Assembly (NCBI RefSeq): GCF_014652875.1
Contig: NZ_BMZQ01000005.1
Span: 124,001 to 188,000 of the forward strand
Source: Tianweitania populi
GTDB taxonomy: Bacteria; Pseudomonadota; Alphaproteobacteria; Rhizobiales; Rhizobiaceae
DNA: 64,000 nucleotides
Reading direction: 5' to 3'
The notes under the pieces are model-generated. The model was not told the origin of the DNA, did no database searches, and saw only the letters and a list, made by a program, of their open reading frames with translations. Position 1 is the first letter of the stretch. Each line of letters begins with the position of its first letter. Both the position numbers and the translations under genes were made by a program. Positions 35,392 through 47,020 of the stretch are shown here, in pieces.

Positions 35392-36350
35392 GCGCGCTTG
35401 CGTCCGATCGCCTTGCGTGCCGTGCGGGCAATGCCCTCAGCCGTCAGCCCGAAATGGTCGAACAGCCATTCAACGGAGCCGGTCGGAACGAAGCCCGGGA
35501 AGCCCATGCGTTCAACCGGCACTGGCTCGCTGGACGCGGTATATTCGGCTACCGCGCCGCCGAGGCCGCCATGGATGTTGGCTTCCTCGATCGTGACGAT
35601 CGCACCCGTTTCATGCGCCGCCGACGCAATCGCTGCTTCATCCAGCGGCGTGATGGTCCCCATGTTCAAAACGCGGGCGGAGATCCCCTCGGCTTCCAGG
35701 TCGGCTGCTGCCTTGGCAGCCAGATGAACCATCGTGCCGCAGGCGATCAGCGTCACATCGCTTCCATCGCGAACCAGTTCGGCCTTGCCGTGCGCGAACT
35801 TGCGATCGGCAACTTCCAAATCGGGAACAGGCATGCGGCTCAGGCGGATATAGACCGGGCCTTCATGCGACGCCGCCCATTTCACCGCCTCTGCCGTTTC
35901 CCAGGCATCGGCCGGGACAACGATCGAGATGTTGTTGAGCGGGCGCAGCCAGGCGAAGTCTTCGATCGAGTGATGGGTCGGTCCAAGCTCGCCGTAAGCA
36001 ACGCCGGATGACTGTCCGACGAGTTTGACGTTGAAGTTGGCATAGGCGACATCTGCCTTCACCTGCTCCAGCGCGCGTCCGGTCAAAAAGCAGGATGCGG
36101 CGGAAACAAAGGGAATGCGGCCGCCATTGGCGAGGCCTGCGCTGACGCCGACCATATTCTGCTCGGCAATGCCCACATTGATCAGGCGGTCGGCATGCTT
36201 CTTCTGGAAGCCGCCGAGCTTCGAAGAGCCGACAGAATCGTTGACAACCACGACGATGCGCGGATCCTGCGCGGCAAGATCCTCGATCGTCCGCGCCCAG
36301 GCATCGCGGCAATCGTGCAAGCCGTCCTGTTTTACAGCGGGAGCAGCCAT
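35388..36350 (-). CDS. transketolase C-terminal-half subunit (candidate apulose-4-phosphate transketolase B)
   Basis: 320 residues corresponding to the pyrimidine-binding and C-terminal domains of transketolase. VVVVNDSVGSSKLGGF, NVGIAEQNMVGVSAGLANGG (with the catalytic glutamate), SSGVAYGELGPTHHSIEDF and PADAWETAEA are visible, then the transketolase_C domain from about residue 185. It needs the partner subunit encoded next door to bind thiamine diphosphate. Split transketolases occur in several sugar pathways, including D-apiose. One base overlaps the partner gene. Confidence 0.9.
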   Translation of the reverse strand: MAAPAVKQDGLHDCRDAWARTIEDLAAQDPRIVVVVNDSVGSSKLGGFQKKHADRLINVGIAEQNMVGVSAGLANGGRIPFVSAASCFLTGRALEQVKADVAYANFNVKLVGQSSGVAYGELGPTHHSIEDFAWLRPLNNISIVVPADAWETAEAVKWAASHEGPVYIRLSRMPVPDLEVADRKFAHGKAELVRDGSDVTLIACGTMVHLAAKAAADLEAEGISARVLNMGTITPLDEAAIASAAHETGAIVTIEEANIHGGLGGAVAEYTASSEPVPVERMGFPGFVPTGSVEWLFDHFGLTAEGIARTARKAIGRKRA

Positions 36351-37171
36351 CAGATCAATTCCTCCAAAGCGGTGGTGTGTTGCTCGGCATTCGGTACGCC
36401 ATGGTGCCAGGAAGCAATGTTTTCCATGAAGGAAACGCCCTTGCCCTTGATCGTGTTGGCAATGATGCAGAGCGGTTTGGTTCGCCCGCCCGCCGGCTCG
36501 CTCAAGGCGGTCAACAGCGCATCGACATCATGGCCGTCGACCATCTCGACATCCCAGCCAAAAGCGCGGAACTTGTCGTCGAGCGGATCGAGGCCGTTGG
36601 TTTCCTCGGTGCCCATGCCCTGCTGAAGCCGGTTGCGGTCGACGATTAGCGTGAGCTTACCGAGCTTGCGGTTGCCAGCGGTCATCGCGGCTTCCCAGTT
36701 CGATCCTTCTTGTAACTCGCCGTCGCCGGTGAGAACGAAGGTTCGGTAATCTGCGTTGGTCAACTGCCCTGCGATGGCAATGCCGAGCGCAACTGGTACG
36801 CCATGACCGAGCGGACCGGTATTGGTCTCGACCCCTGGAAGGTAGTTGCGGTTCGGATGCCCGTTCAGCTTGGATTGCGGCTGCATATAGGTGTTCAGCC
36901 AGTCTTCCGGGAAATAGCCGGCTGCGCACAGACCCGTATAAAGAGCGCCCGTCGCATGCCCCTTGGACATGATGAAGCGATCGCGTTCCGCCATCTCCGG
37001 CTTTTTTGGGTCATAGCGCATGACGCCGAAATACAGCGTCGCGATGATGTCGATTGCCGAAAAGTCACCGCCGGGATGTCCCAGCCGCGCGTCGAAAACC
37101 ATTGTGAAAGCCCTGCGGCGCATCCACAAGGCTTTCTCGCGGATGGTCTGGGCGATGTCATTCGTCGACAT
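36350..37171 (-). CDS. transketolase N-terminal-half subunit (candidate apulose-4-phosphate transketolase A)
   Basis: 273 residues corresponding to the thiamine-diphosphate-binding domain: GHPGGDFSAIDIIATLYFGV, SKGHATGALYTGLCAAGY, GPLGHGVPVALGIAIAG, and the GDGELQEGSNWEAAMTAGN motif that holds Mg2+ and the cofactor pyrophosphate. It forms one enzyme with the following subunit. In the published D-apiose transketolase route the reaction is apulose 4-phosphate plus glyceraldehyde 3-phosphate giving dihydroxyacetone phosphate and xylulose 5-phosphate; assignment here rests on the neighbours. Confidence 0.9.
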   Translation of the reverse strand: MSTNDIAQTIREKALWMRRRAFTMVFDARLGHPGGDFSAIDIIATLYFGVMRYDPKKPEMAERDRFIMSKGHATGALYTGLCAAGYFPEDWLNTYMQPQSKLNGHPNRNYLPGVETNTGPLGHGVPVALGIAIAGQLTNADYRTFVLTGDGELQEGSNWEAAMTAGNRKLGKLTLIVDRNRLQQGMGTEETNGLDPLDDKFRAFGWDVEMVDGHDVDALLTALSEPAGGRTKPLCIIANTIKGKGVSFMENIASWHHGVPNAEQHTTALEELI

Positions 37172-37215
37172 AAGTCATGCCTTTCATAGCTAAGTCGGCT
37201 CTTGCCAGACGGCGC

Positions 37216-38196
37216 CTACATGGCGCCGTACAAAGCCTTCTGAGCGATCTTCAATGCACCGATGGCGTCATGGCGGCTTTGCGCCTCACGAAGCGCATCG
37301 ATGTCGAGCGCATCGAGACCGCGAGCGGCTGCCTTGAGGAAATCAATGGCGTGGTTGGCGGTCGCGACGCTGTCTTCGCGGAACGGGAACTGGTCGAGCT
37401 GCCACACACCTTCCCACTTGTTCTTGCGCAGCACGTGGAAGAACTCGAAAAGCTCGATCGGATGCAGGCTGCCGGCGACGAGATCGTCATCCCATGACCG
37501 GTAGTTGTCGTTGACGTCCATGCCGAACAAACGGCCGTAATCGATAGCCAGCTGTGCGCTGTCGGCGGCGTTCTCACCGCCCATGATGGCATGGCCGAAA
37601 TCGAGCAGGATGCCGACATTGGGCAGACCGATCTTCTCGATGCCCAGCAGGGTGCGGGCAACGGAGCAGAAGCTCATATGAACGCGGGGTTCGCGCGGCT
37701 TGTATTCGATGACGAACTTCAGATCGGGATTTTCGCTGGCAAGCTTGCCGACGCCATCGAGCGAATGCTGCCACAATGTGCCGTAATCGACCTGGAACGG
37801 GTAATCCCAGCCGTCCTGGCCCGGCCAAAGCTTGACGTAATCGGCACCGAAATAGCGGACTTGCTCACAGGCTTCCGTCACCAGTTCATGCGTCCGGCGG
37901 CGCACGCCGGCATCGGGGTTGGTGAAAGAGCCTTTGACGAATTCGCGGGTATAGATCTCCGGCGTGATGCCGATAACGCTGAGTTTGTTGCGATCCAGCG
38001 CTTCCTTGACCTGCGCGTTGGAAAAATCGCCGCCGAAGAAGGGATAGTTGAGATCCACAACCGACAAGTCCTTGACCTGGCCGGCCAGGTCGATGGCGTC
38101 GATGACGCTGCGCGGGGCGCCGTAGCCATCGGTGGCATAGCGGTCAAGATAGGTGGCGAAGTGCCAGATGCCGGCGCCGAAACGTTGTTCGCTCAT
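37216..38196 (-). CDS. TIM-barrel sugar isomerase, candidate D-apiose isomerase
   Basis: 326 residues from the ATG that has GGAGGA directly upstream; an ATG 12 bases earlier contains this ribosome site and is less likely. It is a xylose-isomerase-like TIM barrel: [21 protein letters not shown] at the start, [29 protein letters not shown], and metal-ligand segments [11 protein letters not shown] (Glu), GILLDFGHA (Asp/His) and [11 protein letters not shown]. First gene of the minus-strand catabolic operon, facing the sugar transporter across a shared promoter region. With kinase and split transketolase it gives an isomerase-kinase-transketolase route. Exact sugar unproven. Confidence 0.78.
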   Translation of the reverse strand: MSEQRFGAGIWHFATYLDRYATDGYGAPRSVIDAIDLAGQVKDLSVVDLNYPFFGGDFSNAQVKEALDRNKLSVIGITPEIYTREFVKGSFTNPDAGVRRRTHELVTEACEQVRYFGADYVKLWPGQDGWDYPFQVDYGTLWQHSLDGVGKLASENPDLKFVIEYKPREPRVHMSFCSVARTLLGIEKIGLPNVGILLDFGHAIMGGENAADSAQLAIDYGRLFGMDVNDNYRSWDDDLVAGSLHPIELFEFFHVLRKNKWEGVWQLDQFPFREDSVATANHAIDFLKAAARGLDALDIDALREAQSRHDAIGALKIAQKALYGAM

Positions 38197-38344
38197 AGGT
38201 TCCTCCATGTCCTTTGGGTATTTGAGTGCGGTTGTTCGCGCAGCCCATCAAGATACGCGGATGGATGCAGATAGTGCCGCACCCCTCCTGCTCCTCCCGA
38301 ACAAACATCCGCATCCAACCAGTATACGTTATGCGCGATTGTCT

Positions 38345-38362
38345 TCGATTATTTTCGTTTGA
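38345..38362 (-). promoter_or_regulatory. DeoR-type operator candidate, site 1
   Basis: Minus strand reads TCAAACGAAAATAATCGA. It is 15/18 identical to site 2 (38521) and 15/18 to site 3 (42891). It lies about 150 bp upstream of the isomerase start. Each site contains two direct A-A-(A/T)-C-G-A-like half-sites 10 bp apart. Confidence 0.6.
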
Positions 38363-38520
38363 TTGGTTATCTCGCATGAATTGCGCTTTCTTTCAACCAA
38401 AAATATCGCTGGTGGTAGGCAAGATGTTGGCTGCGTGAGCGGAAAGACCGTCTCGACTGTGCTCTGCGTCGGCAGGCTGTTAGCGAAGCTGAACGAAGCC
38501 GCTTCAAAAAGAGATTGACT

Positions 38521-38538
38521 TCAAACGAAAGAGATCGA
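38521..38538 (+). promoter_or_regulatory. DeoR-type operator candidate, site 2, with -35 element
   Basis: TCAAACGAAAGAGATCGA, 52 bp upstream of the binding-protein ATG. It directly follows TTGACT (38515-38520), a good -35 hexamer; TAGTTT at 38539 is a weak -10 at 18-bp spacing. A repressor here would cover the promoter. The rest of the 381-bp divergent region holds site 1 and no gene. Confidence 0.6.
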
Positions 38539-38541
38539 TAG

Positions 38542-39531
<990 letters not shown>

Positions 39532-39542
39532 GCACCGCGAAC

Positions 39543-39575
39543 GCCACCCGTGCGCGAGATTTGCGAACGGGTGGC
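39543..39575 (+). terminator. intra-operon stem-loop after the binding-protein gene
   Basis: GCCACCCGT / ACGGGTGGC, a 9-bp perfect stem with a 15-base loop, then TTCCGCTTTG. Such attenuating or RNA-stabilising hairpins commonly raise binding-protein output over the membrane genes. Confidence 0.55.
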
Positions 39576-39602
39576 TTCCGCTTTGACCAAAGTGCGGTTC
39601 CC

Positions 39603-40222
39603 ATGACAGTCAGAACACTCTTTGTGGCAGGCTTGCTTGCCACGTCTCTTTGCGGCTGCAAGCTGGTTGCCACCGGTAGCAGTGGTTCCGGCGGTGCTGC
39701 TGCCGACCCGATCGCCGAGCTCGTGGAAACGACCTTTGACGCAAAGCTTGTGCCCGCCCTCACCGAGAAGGCAGCCGATCTCGCAACTTTGCGCGGCGCC
39801 ATCAAGGATGGTTTGGACAAGGCCGGCGAAAGCCAAGGTGTAAAGGTCGGAGGTGCCGGTGGCGGTTGGAACTTTGCCGTCAAGGGAAGTGGCACGATCG
39901 TCGATGAGAACCGCGCTTCAAAGGCAGCCGTGGCCGAGATTGACCTCGACGGTGACGGTGCGGCCGACGCGACGCTCCAGCTTGGCCCTGTGATCAAGGG
40001 CAGTGCGCTTCGCGACACGACCAACCTCTACGACTTCTCCACCTTCCGCGACCAGATCGAATACGCAAAACTGGGGCGGGCACTGAATGACAAGGCTGTC
40101 TCAAAGCTCCCGGCCGCTGATGCTCCCTTGAAGGGCAAGCGCGTCAATTTCCTTGGGGCGATGGTCATTCGCTCCGGCAGCGAAAAGCCGCTGGTGATGC
40201 CGGTGTCGATCGAGGTTGCGCC

Positions 40223-40226
<4 letters not shown>
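39603..40226 (+). CDS. DUF2291 lipoprotein of a sugar ABC operon
   Basis: 207 residues. The signal sequence ends in a lipobox-like LCGC, so the mature protein is probably membrane-anchored in the periplasm. The DUF2291 pattern is seen in FVETTFDAK-like VETTFDAKLVPAL, LATLRGAIKDGLDKAGE and NLYDFSTFRDQIEYAKLGRAL. The family is found almost only inside ribose/polyol ABC operons of Proteobacteria, between the binding protein and the ATPase, and its role is not established. Overlaps the ATPase gene by four bases. Confidence 0.85.
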
Positions 40227-41763
<1,537 letters not shown>

Positions 41764-41764
<1 letters not shown>

Positions 41765-42846
41765 TGAGCAGCATCAACGCCGCGGGTGATGTCAAAACCG
41801 TCACGAAAGGGGTGAAGTCGCGCACATCCACGCTGCTGCTGCTTTTGCACATGCGGACCTTCGTTGCGTTGATCCTGGTCTTCGCTTTCTTCGCGATTGC
41901 CGCGCCGAACTTCCTGTCGACCGGCAACATGCTGATCATCTCCAAGCATGTGGCGCTGAACGCCCTTCTCGCGATCGGCATGACCTTCGTGATCATTGCG
42001 GGTGGCATCGATCTTTCGGTCGGCTCCATCGTCGGTCTATGCGCCATGGTTGCCGGGTATCTCGTGCTGTTTGGGATCGATCTCAACTTCCTCGGGATCG
42101 CCTACAGCGTTCAATTCAACACGATCGAAATTTGCCTCATCGTGCTCGTGGTCGGCGTCTTCATAGGATGGATCAACGGCATGCTGATCACCAAGTTGAA
42201 CGTCGCGCCGTTTATTGCGACGCTGGGCGTGCTTTATGTCGCGCGTGGTGCAGCACTTCTGTTTTCGGAGGGGCGGACGTTCCCGAACCTCGCCGGTAAC
42301 CCCGAATACGGCTCGGACACGTTCCGCATCATTGGCTCCGGCACGCTGCTCGGTCTGCCGATCTCCGTGTGGATCATGATCGTAGTTGCGCTTTTGGCCG
42401 CCTATCTCGCAACCCGTACGCCGCTCGGCCGGCACATATATGCCGTGGGCGGCAATGAACGGGGCGCTGCCCTGTCCGGCGTGAATGTCGACCGCATCAA
42501 GCTCTTTGTTTACATGTTCTCCGGCTTCTGTGCGGCCTTTGTCGGTCTCATCATCTCGTCGCAGTTGCAGGCCAGCCACCCCGCAACGGGCGAGACCTTT
42601 GAGCTCAATGCCATTGCTGCAGCGGTTCTGGGCGGCACCTCCATGTCCGGCGGTCGCGGGCGCATCGGCGGCACGATCGTGGGCGCCTTCGTAATCGGCA
42701 TCCTCGCCGATGGCCTGATCATGATGGGCGTTTCGTCATTCTGGCAGACGGTGATCAAGGGTCTTGTTATCATCGCCGCCGTCGTGGTCGATCAGATCCA
42801 GCAGAAGCTTCAGGCGCGTGTGGTTCTGCAGCAGAACGCCAATTGA
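41764..42846 (+). CDS. ribose-type sugar ABC permease (RbsC-like, module A)
   Basis: 360 residues, about nine or ten membrane helices. The family motifs are [23 protein letters not shown] near residue 75, KLNVAPFIATLGVLYVARG near residue 145, GRHIYAVGGNERGAALSGVNV near residue 225, and AAVLGGTSMSGGRGRIGGT near residue 290. Last transport gene of module A; the DeoR regulator follows 92 bp later with its own operator candidate. Confidence 0.94.
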
Positions 42847-42890
42847 GGTTGATGCGACGTGCCGATGCTATAAGGATCACTGGGAGTAAA

Positions 42891-42908
42891 TCGATTAATC
42901 TCGATTGA
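42891..42908 (-). promoter_or_regulatory. DeoR-type operator candidate, site 3 (autoregulation)
   Basis: Minus strand reads TCAATCGAGATTAATCGA, 15/18 identical to site 1, with half-sites AATCGA and AATCGA 10 bp apart. It ends 30 bp before the DeoR ATG, so the regulator probably controls its own gene. Confidence 0.6.
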
Positions 42909-42938
42909 TTGCGATAGTGCGGGTGTGGGCCGATCCAA

Positions 42939-43748
42939 ATGGAAGCAAAAAGCGAGCATGACGCATCGGACTCGATGATCGGGCTGTTGTCCGAGCCGAG
43001 ACGGCGCCGCATCCTCGAATGGCTTCAGGAGGAAGGTTCGGCCCGGGTAAGGGATCTGGCCGGTGCGTTTCACGTTTCGGAAGCGACTATTCGCCAGGAC
43101 CTCGAGCGGCTGGAGAATGAGGGTTTCATAACCCGAGAACACGGCGGCGCTTACCTGAACTCCGTCGCGCCGCAGACCGGCACCATGACGCTCCATCATC
43201 AGGAGAACATGGATAAGAAGCGCCGCATCGGCGCTCTGGCCGCAGGTCTCATCAAGGACGGCGAAACGCTGATCCTCGATGCGGGTACGACGACGACGGA
43301 GATTGCTACCCGGTTGACCAGCCGCCGCGATCTCACCTTGATTACCAACGCGCTGAACATTGCCGTGATACTCGGGTCGGTTCCGAGCTTCGCGGTTCAT
43401 ATGCCCGGCGGCCAGTTCAAGTCGCCCACGCTGTCCTTGTCCGGCGACAAGTCGGTCGACTATTTCCGCAACATCTTTGCCGGCAAGCTGTTCCTTGCCA
43501 CCGCCGGCGTTGCGCTCGATGCGGGCCTGACCTATCCGAGCTTCGCAGACCTGCAGCTCAAGGAAGCCATGATCAAGGCCGCGGCGCATGTGTACCTCGT
43601 GGCTGATTCCACCAAGATCAACCGGTCGTCCTTCACGCGTCTCGGATCGCTCGATGTGATCCATTCCTTCATCACCGATGACGGCATCTCCGATCGTGAT
43701 GCGCGGGAGTTTGAAAAGCGCGGGATCGAAGTTCTGATCGCGAAGTAG
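42939..43748 (+). CDS. DeoR/GlpR-family sugar-operon repressor (module A)
   Basis: 269 residues. N-terminal winged HTH (RRRRILEWLQEEGSARVRDL, FHVSEATIRQDLERLENEGF, REHGGAYL) and the DeoRC sugar-phosphate-sensing domain: LIKDGETLILDAGTTTTEIA, LTLITNALNIAVIL, HMPGGQFK, and KEAMIKAAAHVYLVADSTKI. These proteins usually repress until a phosphorylated sugar binds. The adjacent operators at 38345, 38521 and 42891 define a probable regulon covering both arms of module A. An ATG at 42975 would remove only a short leader. Confidence 0.92.
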   Translation: MEAKSEHDASDSMIGLLSEPRRRRILEWLQEEGSARVRDLAGAFHVSEATIRQDLERLENEGFITREHGGAYLNSVAPQTGTMTLHHQENMDKKRRIGALAAGLIKDGETLILDAGTTTTEIATRLTSRRDLTLITNALNIAVILGSVPSFAVHMPGGQFKSPTLSLSGDKSVDYFRNIFAGKLFLATAGVALDAGLTYPSFADLQLKEAMIKAAAHVYLVADSTKINRSSFTRLGSLDVIHSFITDDGISDRDAREFEKRGIEVLIAK

Positions 43749-43838
43749 ATCGCAAAGATCTCGCAACTGTCTGCTGGCTGTCTGCTCTTGGTCTTTGAAG
43801 GGTTGCAGTCAGTACCGGTTTCGCAATACAGTCGATCT

Positions 43839-43974
43839 GTTCTCAGGGCGGGGCGAAACTCCCCACCGGCGGTATCGGGCTTGTCCCGGAGCCCGCGAGC
43901 GCTTCCCGGTTGGGAAGGTCAGCAGATCCGGTGCGATGCCGGAGCCGACGGTTATAGTCCGGATGGAAGAGAGC
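43839..43974 (+). ncRNA. FMN riboswitch (RFN element)
   Basis: All conserved blocks are present: GGCGGGGCGAAACTCCCC, ACCGGCGGTA, GAGCCCGCGAGC, the ATCCGGTGCGATGCCGGAGCCGACGG arm (43926-43951) and TATAGTCCGGATGGAAGA. The closing stem P1 pairs GTTCTC (43839-43844) with GAGAGC (43969-43974). It lies 116 bp before the ribB ATG, so FMN should switch ribB off. The stretch between aptamer and start contains GCCG/CGGC complements that could hide the ribosome site. Confidence 0.96.
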
Positions 43975-44090
43975 AAACCCGCGGTGATCGCAACAAGGTC
44001 ACTCGTGGTGCTTGTTCGCCCAAGGGAAAGTTTTGTCGGCGCGAGCCGATGCAACAGCCTTCACCGGCTTAACCCTTGAAAGACTTGACC

Positions 44091-44723
44091 ATGCCTATTT
44101 CCAAAATCGAAGATGCAGTCAAAGCCATCGCGCGTGGCGAGATGGTTATCGTCGTGGATGATGAGGATCGCGAAAACGAAGGCGATCTGATTTTTGCGTC
44201 CGAAGATGCAACCCCCGCCAAGATCGCGTTCATGATGAATAAGGCCCGTGGCCTGATCTGCGTCGCAATGGACGGCGCACGTCTCGACGCGCTCGACCTC
44301 CCATTGATGGTGCCCAACAATACCGAGTCCATGAAGACGGCCTTCACCGTTTCCGTGGACTACATCCCCGGCACCTCCACCGGCATCTCGGCGGCAGACC
44401 GCGCGGCGACCGTGAAGGCGCTTGTCGACTCGGCAGCGCGGCCTGAAGAGTTCGCGCGTCCCGGCCATATCTTCCCTCTGCGGGCGAACCCGCAGGGTGT
44501 ACTTGGCCGGACTGGACACACCGAAGCCGCCGTCGACCTTTGCCGCATGGCAGGTAAGCTTCCGTCGGGCGTCATCTGCGAGGTCTCCAACGATGACGGC
44601 ACGATGTCCCGGCTGACGGATCTCGAACTGTTTGCCGAGCAGCATGGATTGCTCGTCGTCACGATCAAGGATCTGGTCGAATACCGGCTGGAGTTGGAGA
44701 ACGCGAAGCGTTCTGCCGCCTAA
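44091..44723 (+). CDS. ribB: 3,4-dihydroxy-2-butanone-4-phosphate synthase
   Basis: 210 residues from the ATG at 44091 (an in-frame TTG at 44076 is less likely). It converts ribulose 5-phosphate to dihydroxybutanone phosphate, the four-carbon riboflavin precursor. Visible motifs are VIVVDDEDRENEGDLIFASE (metal and substrate ligands), FTVSVDYIPGTSTGISAADRA, FARPGHIFPLRA and GRTGHTEAAVDLCRMAG. It is stand-alone, without a fused GTP cyclohydrolase II domain, at the usual length for RibB. Controlled by the upstream FMN riboswitch and followed by a hairpin. Confidence 0.96.
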   Translation: MPISKIEDAVKAIARGEMVIVVDDEDRENEGDLIFASEDATPAKIAFMMNKARGLICVAMDGARLDALDLPLMVPNNTESMKTAFTVSVDYIPGTSTGISAADRAATVKALVDSAARPEEFARPGHIFPLRANPQGVLGRTGHTEAAVDLCRMAGKLPSGVICEVSNDDGTMSRLTDLELFAEQHGLLVVTIKDLVEYRLELENAKRSAA

Positions 44724-44740
44724 GCAAATCGCATGCCTGC

Positions 44741-44772
44741 ACTTGCGCGCCGTTATAAAATGGCGCGCAAGT
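44741..44772 (+). terminator. hairpin after ribB
   Basis: ACTTGCGCGCC-gttataaaat-GGCGCGCAAGT, an 11-bp perfect stem 17 bp past the ribB stop. No T run follows, so termination strength is uncertain. Confidence 0.6.
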
Positions 44773-45048
44773 CTCTCGTAGAGCTGGAGACCGACCATCG
44801 GTGGGCCGCTCAGCGTGACCAGTGCGGTCTATCGCTTCATCAAGCCCCATTGGACCGGCTTCCATCGAGAAGCCCAGGCGACAATTCTCAATGCGCCCCT
44901 CGCCTAGATGACAAAAAAGTATCAGTCGGAGTTTGCTGCTGTAGTGGAGCAGCGAGGTAGTCTCATTGTAACGTTCCTATGACGTTGAGCGGCGAGGAGG
45001 CTGCTTGGACGTTGGGTCCGACGAGGCCCAGGGGAGGATCGTTCAGCC
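44773..45048. other. upstream region of the AraC/pentitol operon
   Basis: 276 bp with no convincing gene. ACGTT occurs three times (44971, 44982 and 45009), the last two as GACGTTG. The ribosome site GGGGAGGA is near 45031. The promoter of module B must lie here. Confidence 0.35.
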
Positions 45049-46011
45049 ATGCAGCCCGACCTGGAACTGGTCCACATCCGCAAAGGCGAATCCTTCGCCG
45101 CCTGGATGCATGGCTATCCGTTCCGCACCGTGCGCTGGCATTATCATCCTGAATACGAAATCCATCTCGTCGTTGAAACGACCGGCAAGTTCTATGTCGG
45201 CGATCATATAGGCGACTTTTCGCGCGGACAGCTGGTCATGACTGGGCCGAACTTGCCGCAGAACTGGATCAGCGACATCGCGCCGGGTGAAATCGTCCCG
45301 CTGCGTTCGATGGTGATCCAATTTCCAGAAGCCTTTATCGATGACGCCTGCGACATAATGCCGGAGGTAGCGGTTATTCGCCCTCTGCTCGATCGCAGCC
45401 GACGCGGTCTGCTGTTCGATGATGCCACCAGCCGCACCGTCGCGCCTCTCATGCGCAGCCTGATCGAAGCGCGGGGCATGCGCCGCCTATCGCTGTTCTG
45501 GGAAATCCTGGATGTGCTGGCCTGCGCGCCGCAACCGGAAGTGCTCGCGAGCTTGAGCTATGAGCTTAACGTCGACAGAAACGCACGCTGCGGCATCAAT
45601 CAAGCCATTGCCTATCTGCGTGAGAACCTGGTCCGGTCGGTGGACGAGGGCGAGCTTGCCGAGGTTGTCGGGCTGAGTTCCAGTACCTTTTCGCGGGCGT
45701 TCAAAAAGCACACTGGCACGACGCTGGTGCGCTACAAGAACCAGCTTCGCGTCGATCTTGCCTGCCAGATGCTTTTGACCGAGCCGGACACAAAGGTGGC
45801 TGAGATCTGCTTTGAGGTCGGCTTTTCCAACCTGTCCAACTTCAATCGCCAGTTCCTGACCTTGAAGGGCATGTCACCCTCGCAGTTCCGCGAAACCTTT
45901 GCAGCGAACCAGACCCATCTGGCCGGCGAATTGCCGCCGATGGGAAGCCGCGTGACCACCAAGAATCTGGGCGATGATTGTCGACCGAGAACGGGCAATT
46001 CTGCCCACTAG
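45049..46011 (+). CDS. AraC-family regulator of the pentitol operon (module B)
   Basis: 320 residues. The N-terminal cupin (FRTVRWHYHPEYEIHLVVETTG, FYVGDHIGDFSRGQLVMTGP) is a small-molecule sensing domain. The C-terminal AraC DNA-binding domain contains ELAEVVGLSSSTFSRAFKKH and VAEICFEVGFSNLSNFNRQF. It lies 22 bp upstream of the binding-protein gene and in the same direction, so it heads the operon and probably regulates it with a polyol or sugar as inducer. Confidence 0.92.
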   Translation: MQPDLELVHIRKGESFAAWMHGYPFRTVRWHYHPEYEIHLVVETTGKFYVGDHIGDFSRGQLVMTGPNLPQNWISDIAPGEIVPLRSMVIQFPEAFIDDACDIMPEVAVIRPLLDRSRRGLLFDDATSRTVAPLMRSLIEARGMRRLSLFWEILDVLACAPQPEVLASLSYELNVDRNARCGINQAIAYLRENLVRSVDEGELAEVVGLSSSTFSRAFKKHTGTTLVRYKNQLRVDLACQMLLTEPDTKVAEICFEVGFSNLSNFNRQFLTLKGMSPSQFRETFAANQTHLAGELPPMGSRVTTKNLGDDCRPRTGNSAH

Positions 46012-46033
46012 AACCACCTAGGGAGGACTGACT

Positions 46034-46948
46034 ATGAAGAGAGCACTTTTGGCGTTTTCCGTCGCGGCTTTGGCACTCAGCGCGGCGGTTCCGGCCATGG
46101 CACAGGACAAGAAGCTCAAGATCGGCATGACCTTTCAGGAGCTGAACAATCCGTATTTCGTGTCTATGCAGGAAGCCTTGAACGAAGCTGCCAAGGCAAT
46201 CGGCGCGGAAGTCATTGTGACCGATGCCGGCCATGACGTCGCCAAGCAGATTTCCGACGTCGAAGACATGCTGCAGCAGGGAATCGACATTCTCCTGCTC
46301 AATCCGACCGACAGCGCCGGCATCGAATCCGCCGTGACGATGGCGAAGGAGAAGAACGTGATCGTGGTTGCCGTTGATGCCAACGCAAGTGGTCCGGTGG
46401 ACACATTTGTGGGATCGAAGAACCGCGATGCCGGATACCAGTCCTGCAAGTACATGGCTGAGAAGCTCGGCGGCAAAGGCGAGGTCGCGATCCTCGACGG
46501 TATTCCCGTTGTACCGATCCTTGAGCGCGTTGAAGGCTGCAAGGCTGCACTGGGTGAAAACCCGGACATCAAGCTCGTCACCACGCAGAACGGCCGTCAG
46601 GATCGTTCGGTTGCGCTGGGCGTCGTCGAGAACATGATCCAGTCCTATCCGAACCTCGCTGGCATCTTCTCCGTCAATGACGGTGGCGCAATGGGCGCTC
46701 TCGCTGCCATCGAAGGCTCGGGCAAGGACATCAAGCTGACCTCGGTCGATGGTGCACCGGAAGCCGTGGAAGCCATCACCAAGGGCGGCGCCTTCATCGA
46801 AACCACCGCTCAGTTCCCGCGTGACCAGGTTCGCGTGGGCCTGGCTCTGGCACTGGCTCACAAGTGGGGCGCTCGTGTTGTTCCGGCCGCCGTGCCGATC
46901 GATGTGCGCGTCGTCGACAGCGCGAATGCCAAGGACTTCAGCTGGTAA
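46034..46948 (+). CDS. ribose-type sugar/polyol ABC substrate-binding protein (module B)
   Basis: 304 residues, GGGAGG seven bases before the ATG, signal peptide ending AVPAMAQ. RbsB-like family 4: IGMTFQELNNPYFVSMQEAL, ILLLNPTDSAGIESAVTMAK, VVAVDANASGPVDTFVGSKN, and VNDGGAMGALAAIEG in the C-lobe. The distal genes suggest ribitol or another pentitol as ligand. A stem-loop follows the stop. Confidence 0.92.
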   Translation: MKRALLAFSVAALALSAAVPAMAQDKKLKIGMTFQELNNPYFVSMQEALNEAAKAIGAEVIVTDAGHDVAKQISDVEDMLQQGIDILLLNPTDSAGIESAVTMAKEKNVIVVAVDANASGPVDTFVGSKNRDAGYQSCKYMAEKLGGKGEVAILDGIPVVPILERVEGCKAALGENPDIKLVTTQNGRQDRSVALGVVENMIQSYPNLAGIFSVNDGGAMGALAAIEGSGKDIKLTSVDGAPEAVEAITKGGAFIETTAQFPRDQVRVGLALALAHKWGARVVPAAVPIDVRVVDSANAKDFSW

Positions 46949-46960
46949 GCAGTTCGTAAG

Positions 46961-46990
46961 CCGTCACCGCCCAGAAACGGGCGGGGACGG
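46961..46990 (+). terminator. intra-operon stem-loop after the binding-protein gene (module B)
   Basis: CCGTCACCGCCC pairs with GGGCGGGGACGG (one A-G mismatch) around a six-base loop AGAAAC, then TTCCTGTTCC. Same position and probable job as the hairpin at 39543 in module A. Confidence 0.55.
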
Positions 46991-47020
46991 TTCCTGTTCC
47001 GAACTGAGGGAGGTGTAGAC

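Noticed and set aside
44733-44960. Small frame between ribB and the AraC gene
   Set aside because: It spans the post-ribB hairpin, has no ribosome site and no recognisable composition.
44971-45013. Three ACGTT repeats as AraC binding sites
   Set aside because: Five-base repeats with irregular spacing (11 and 27 bp) are expected by chance at this length.
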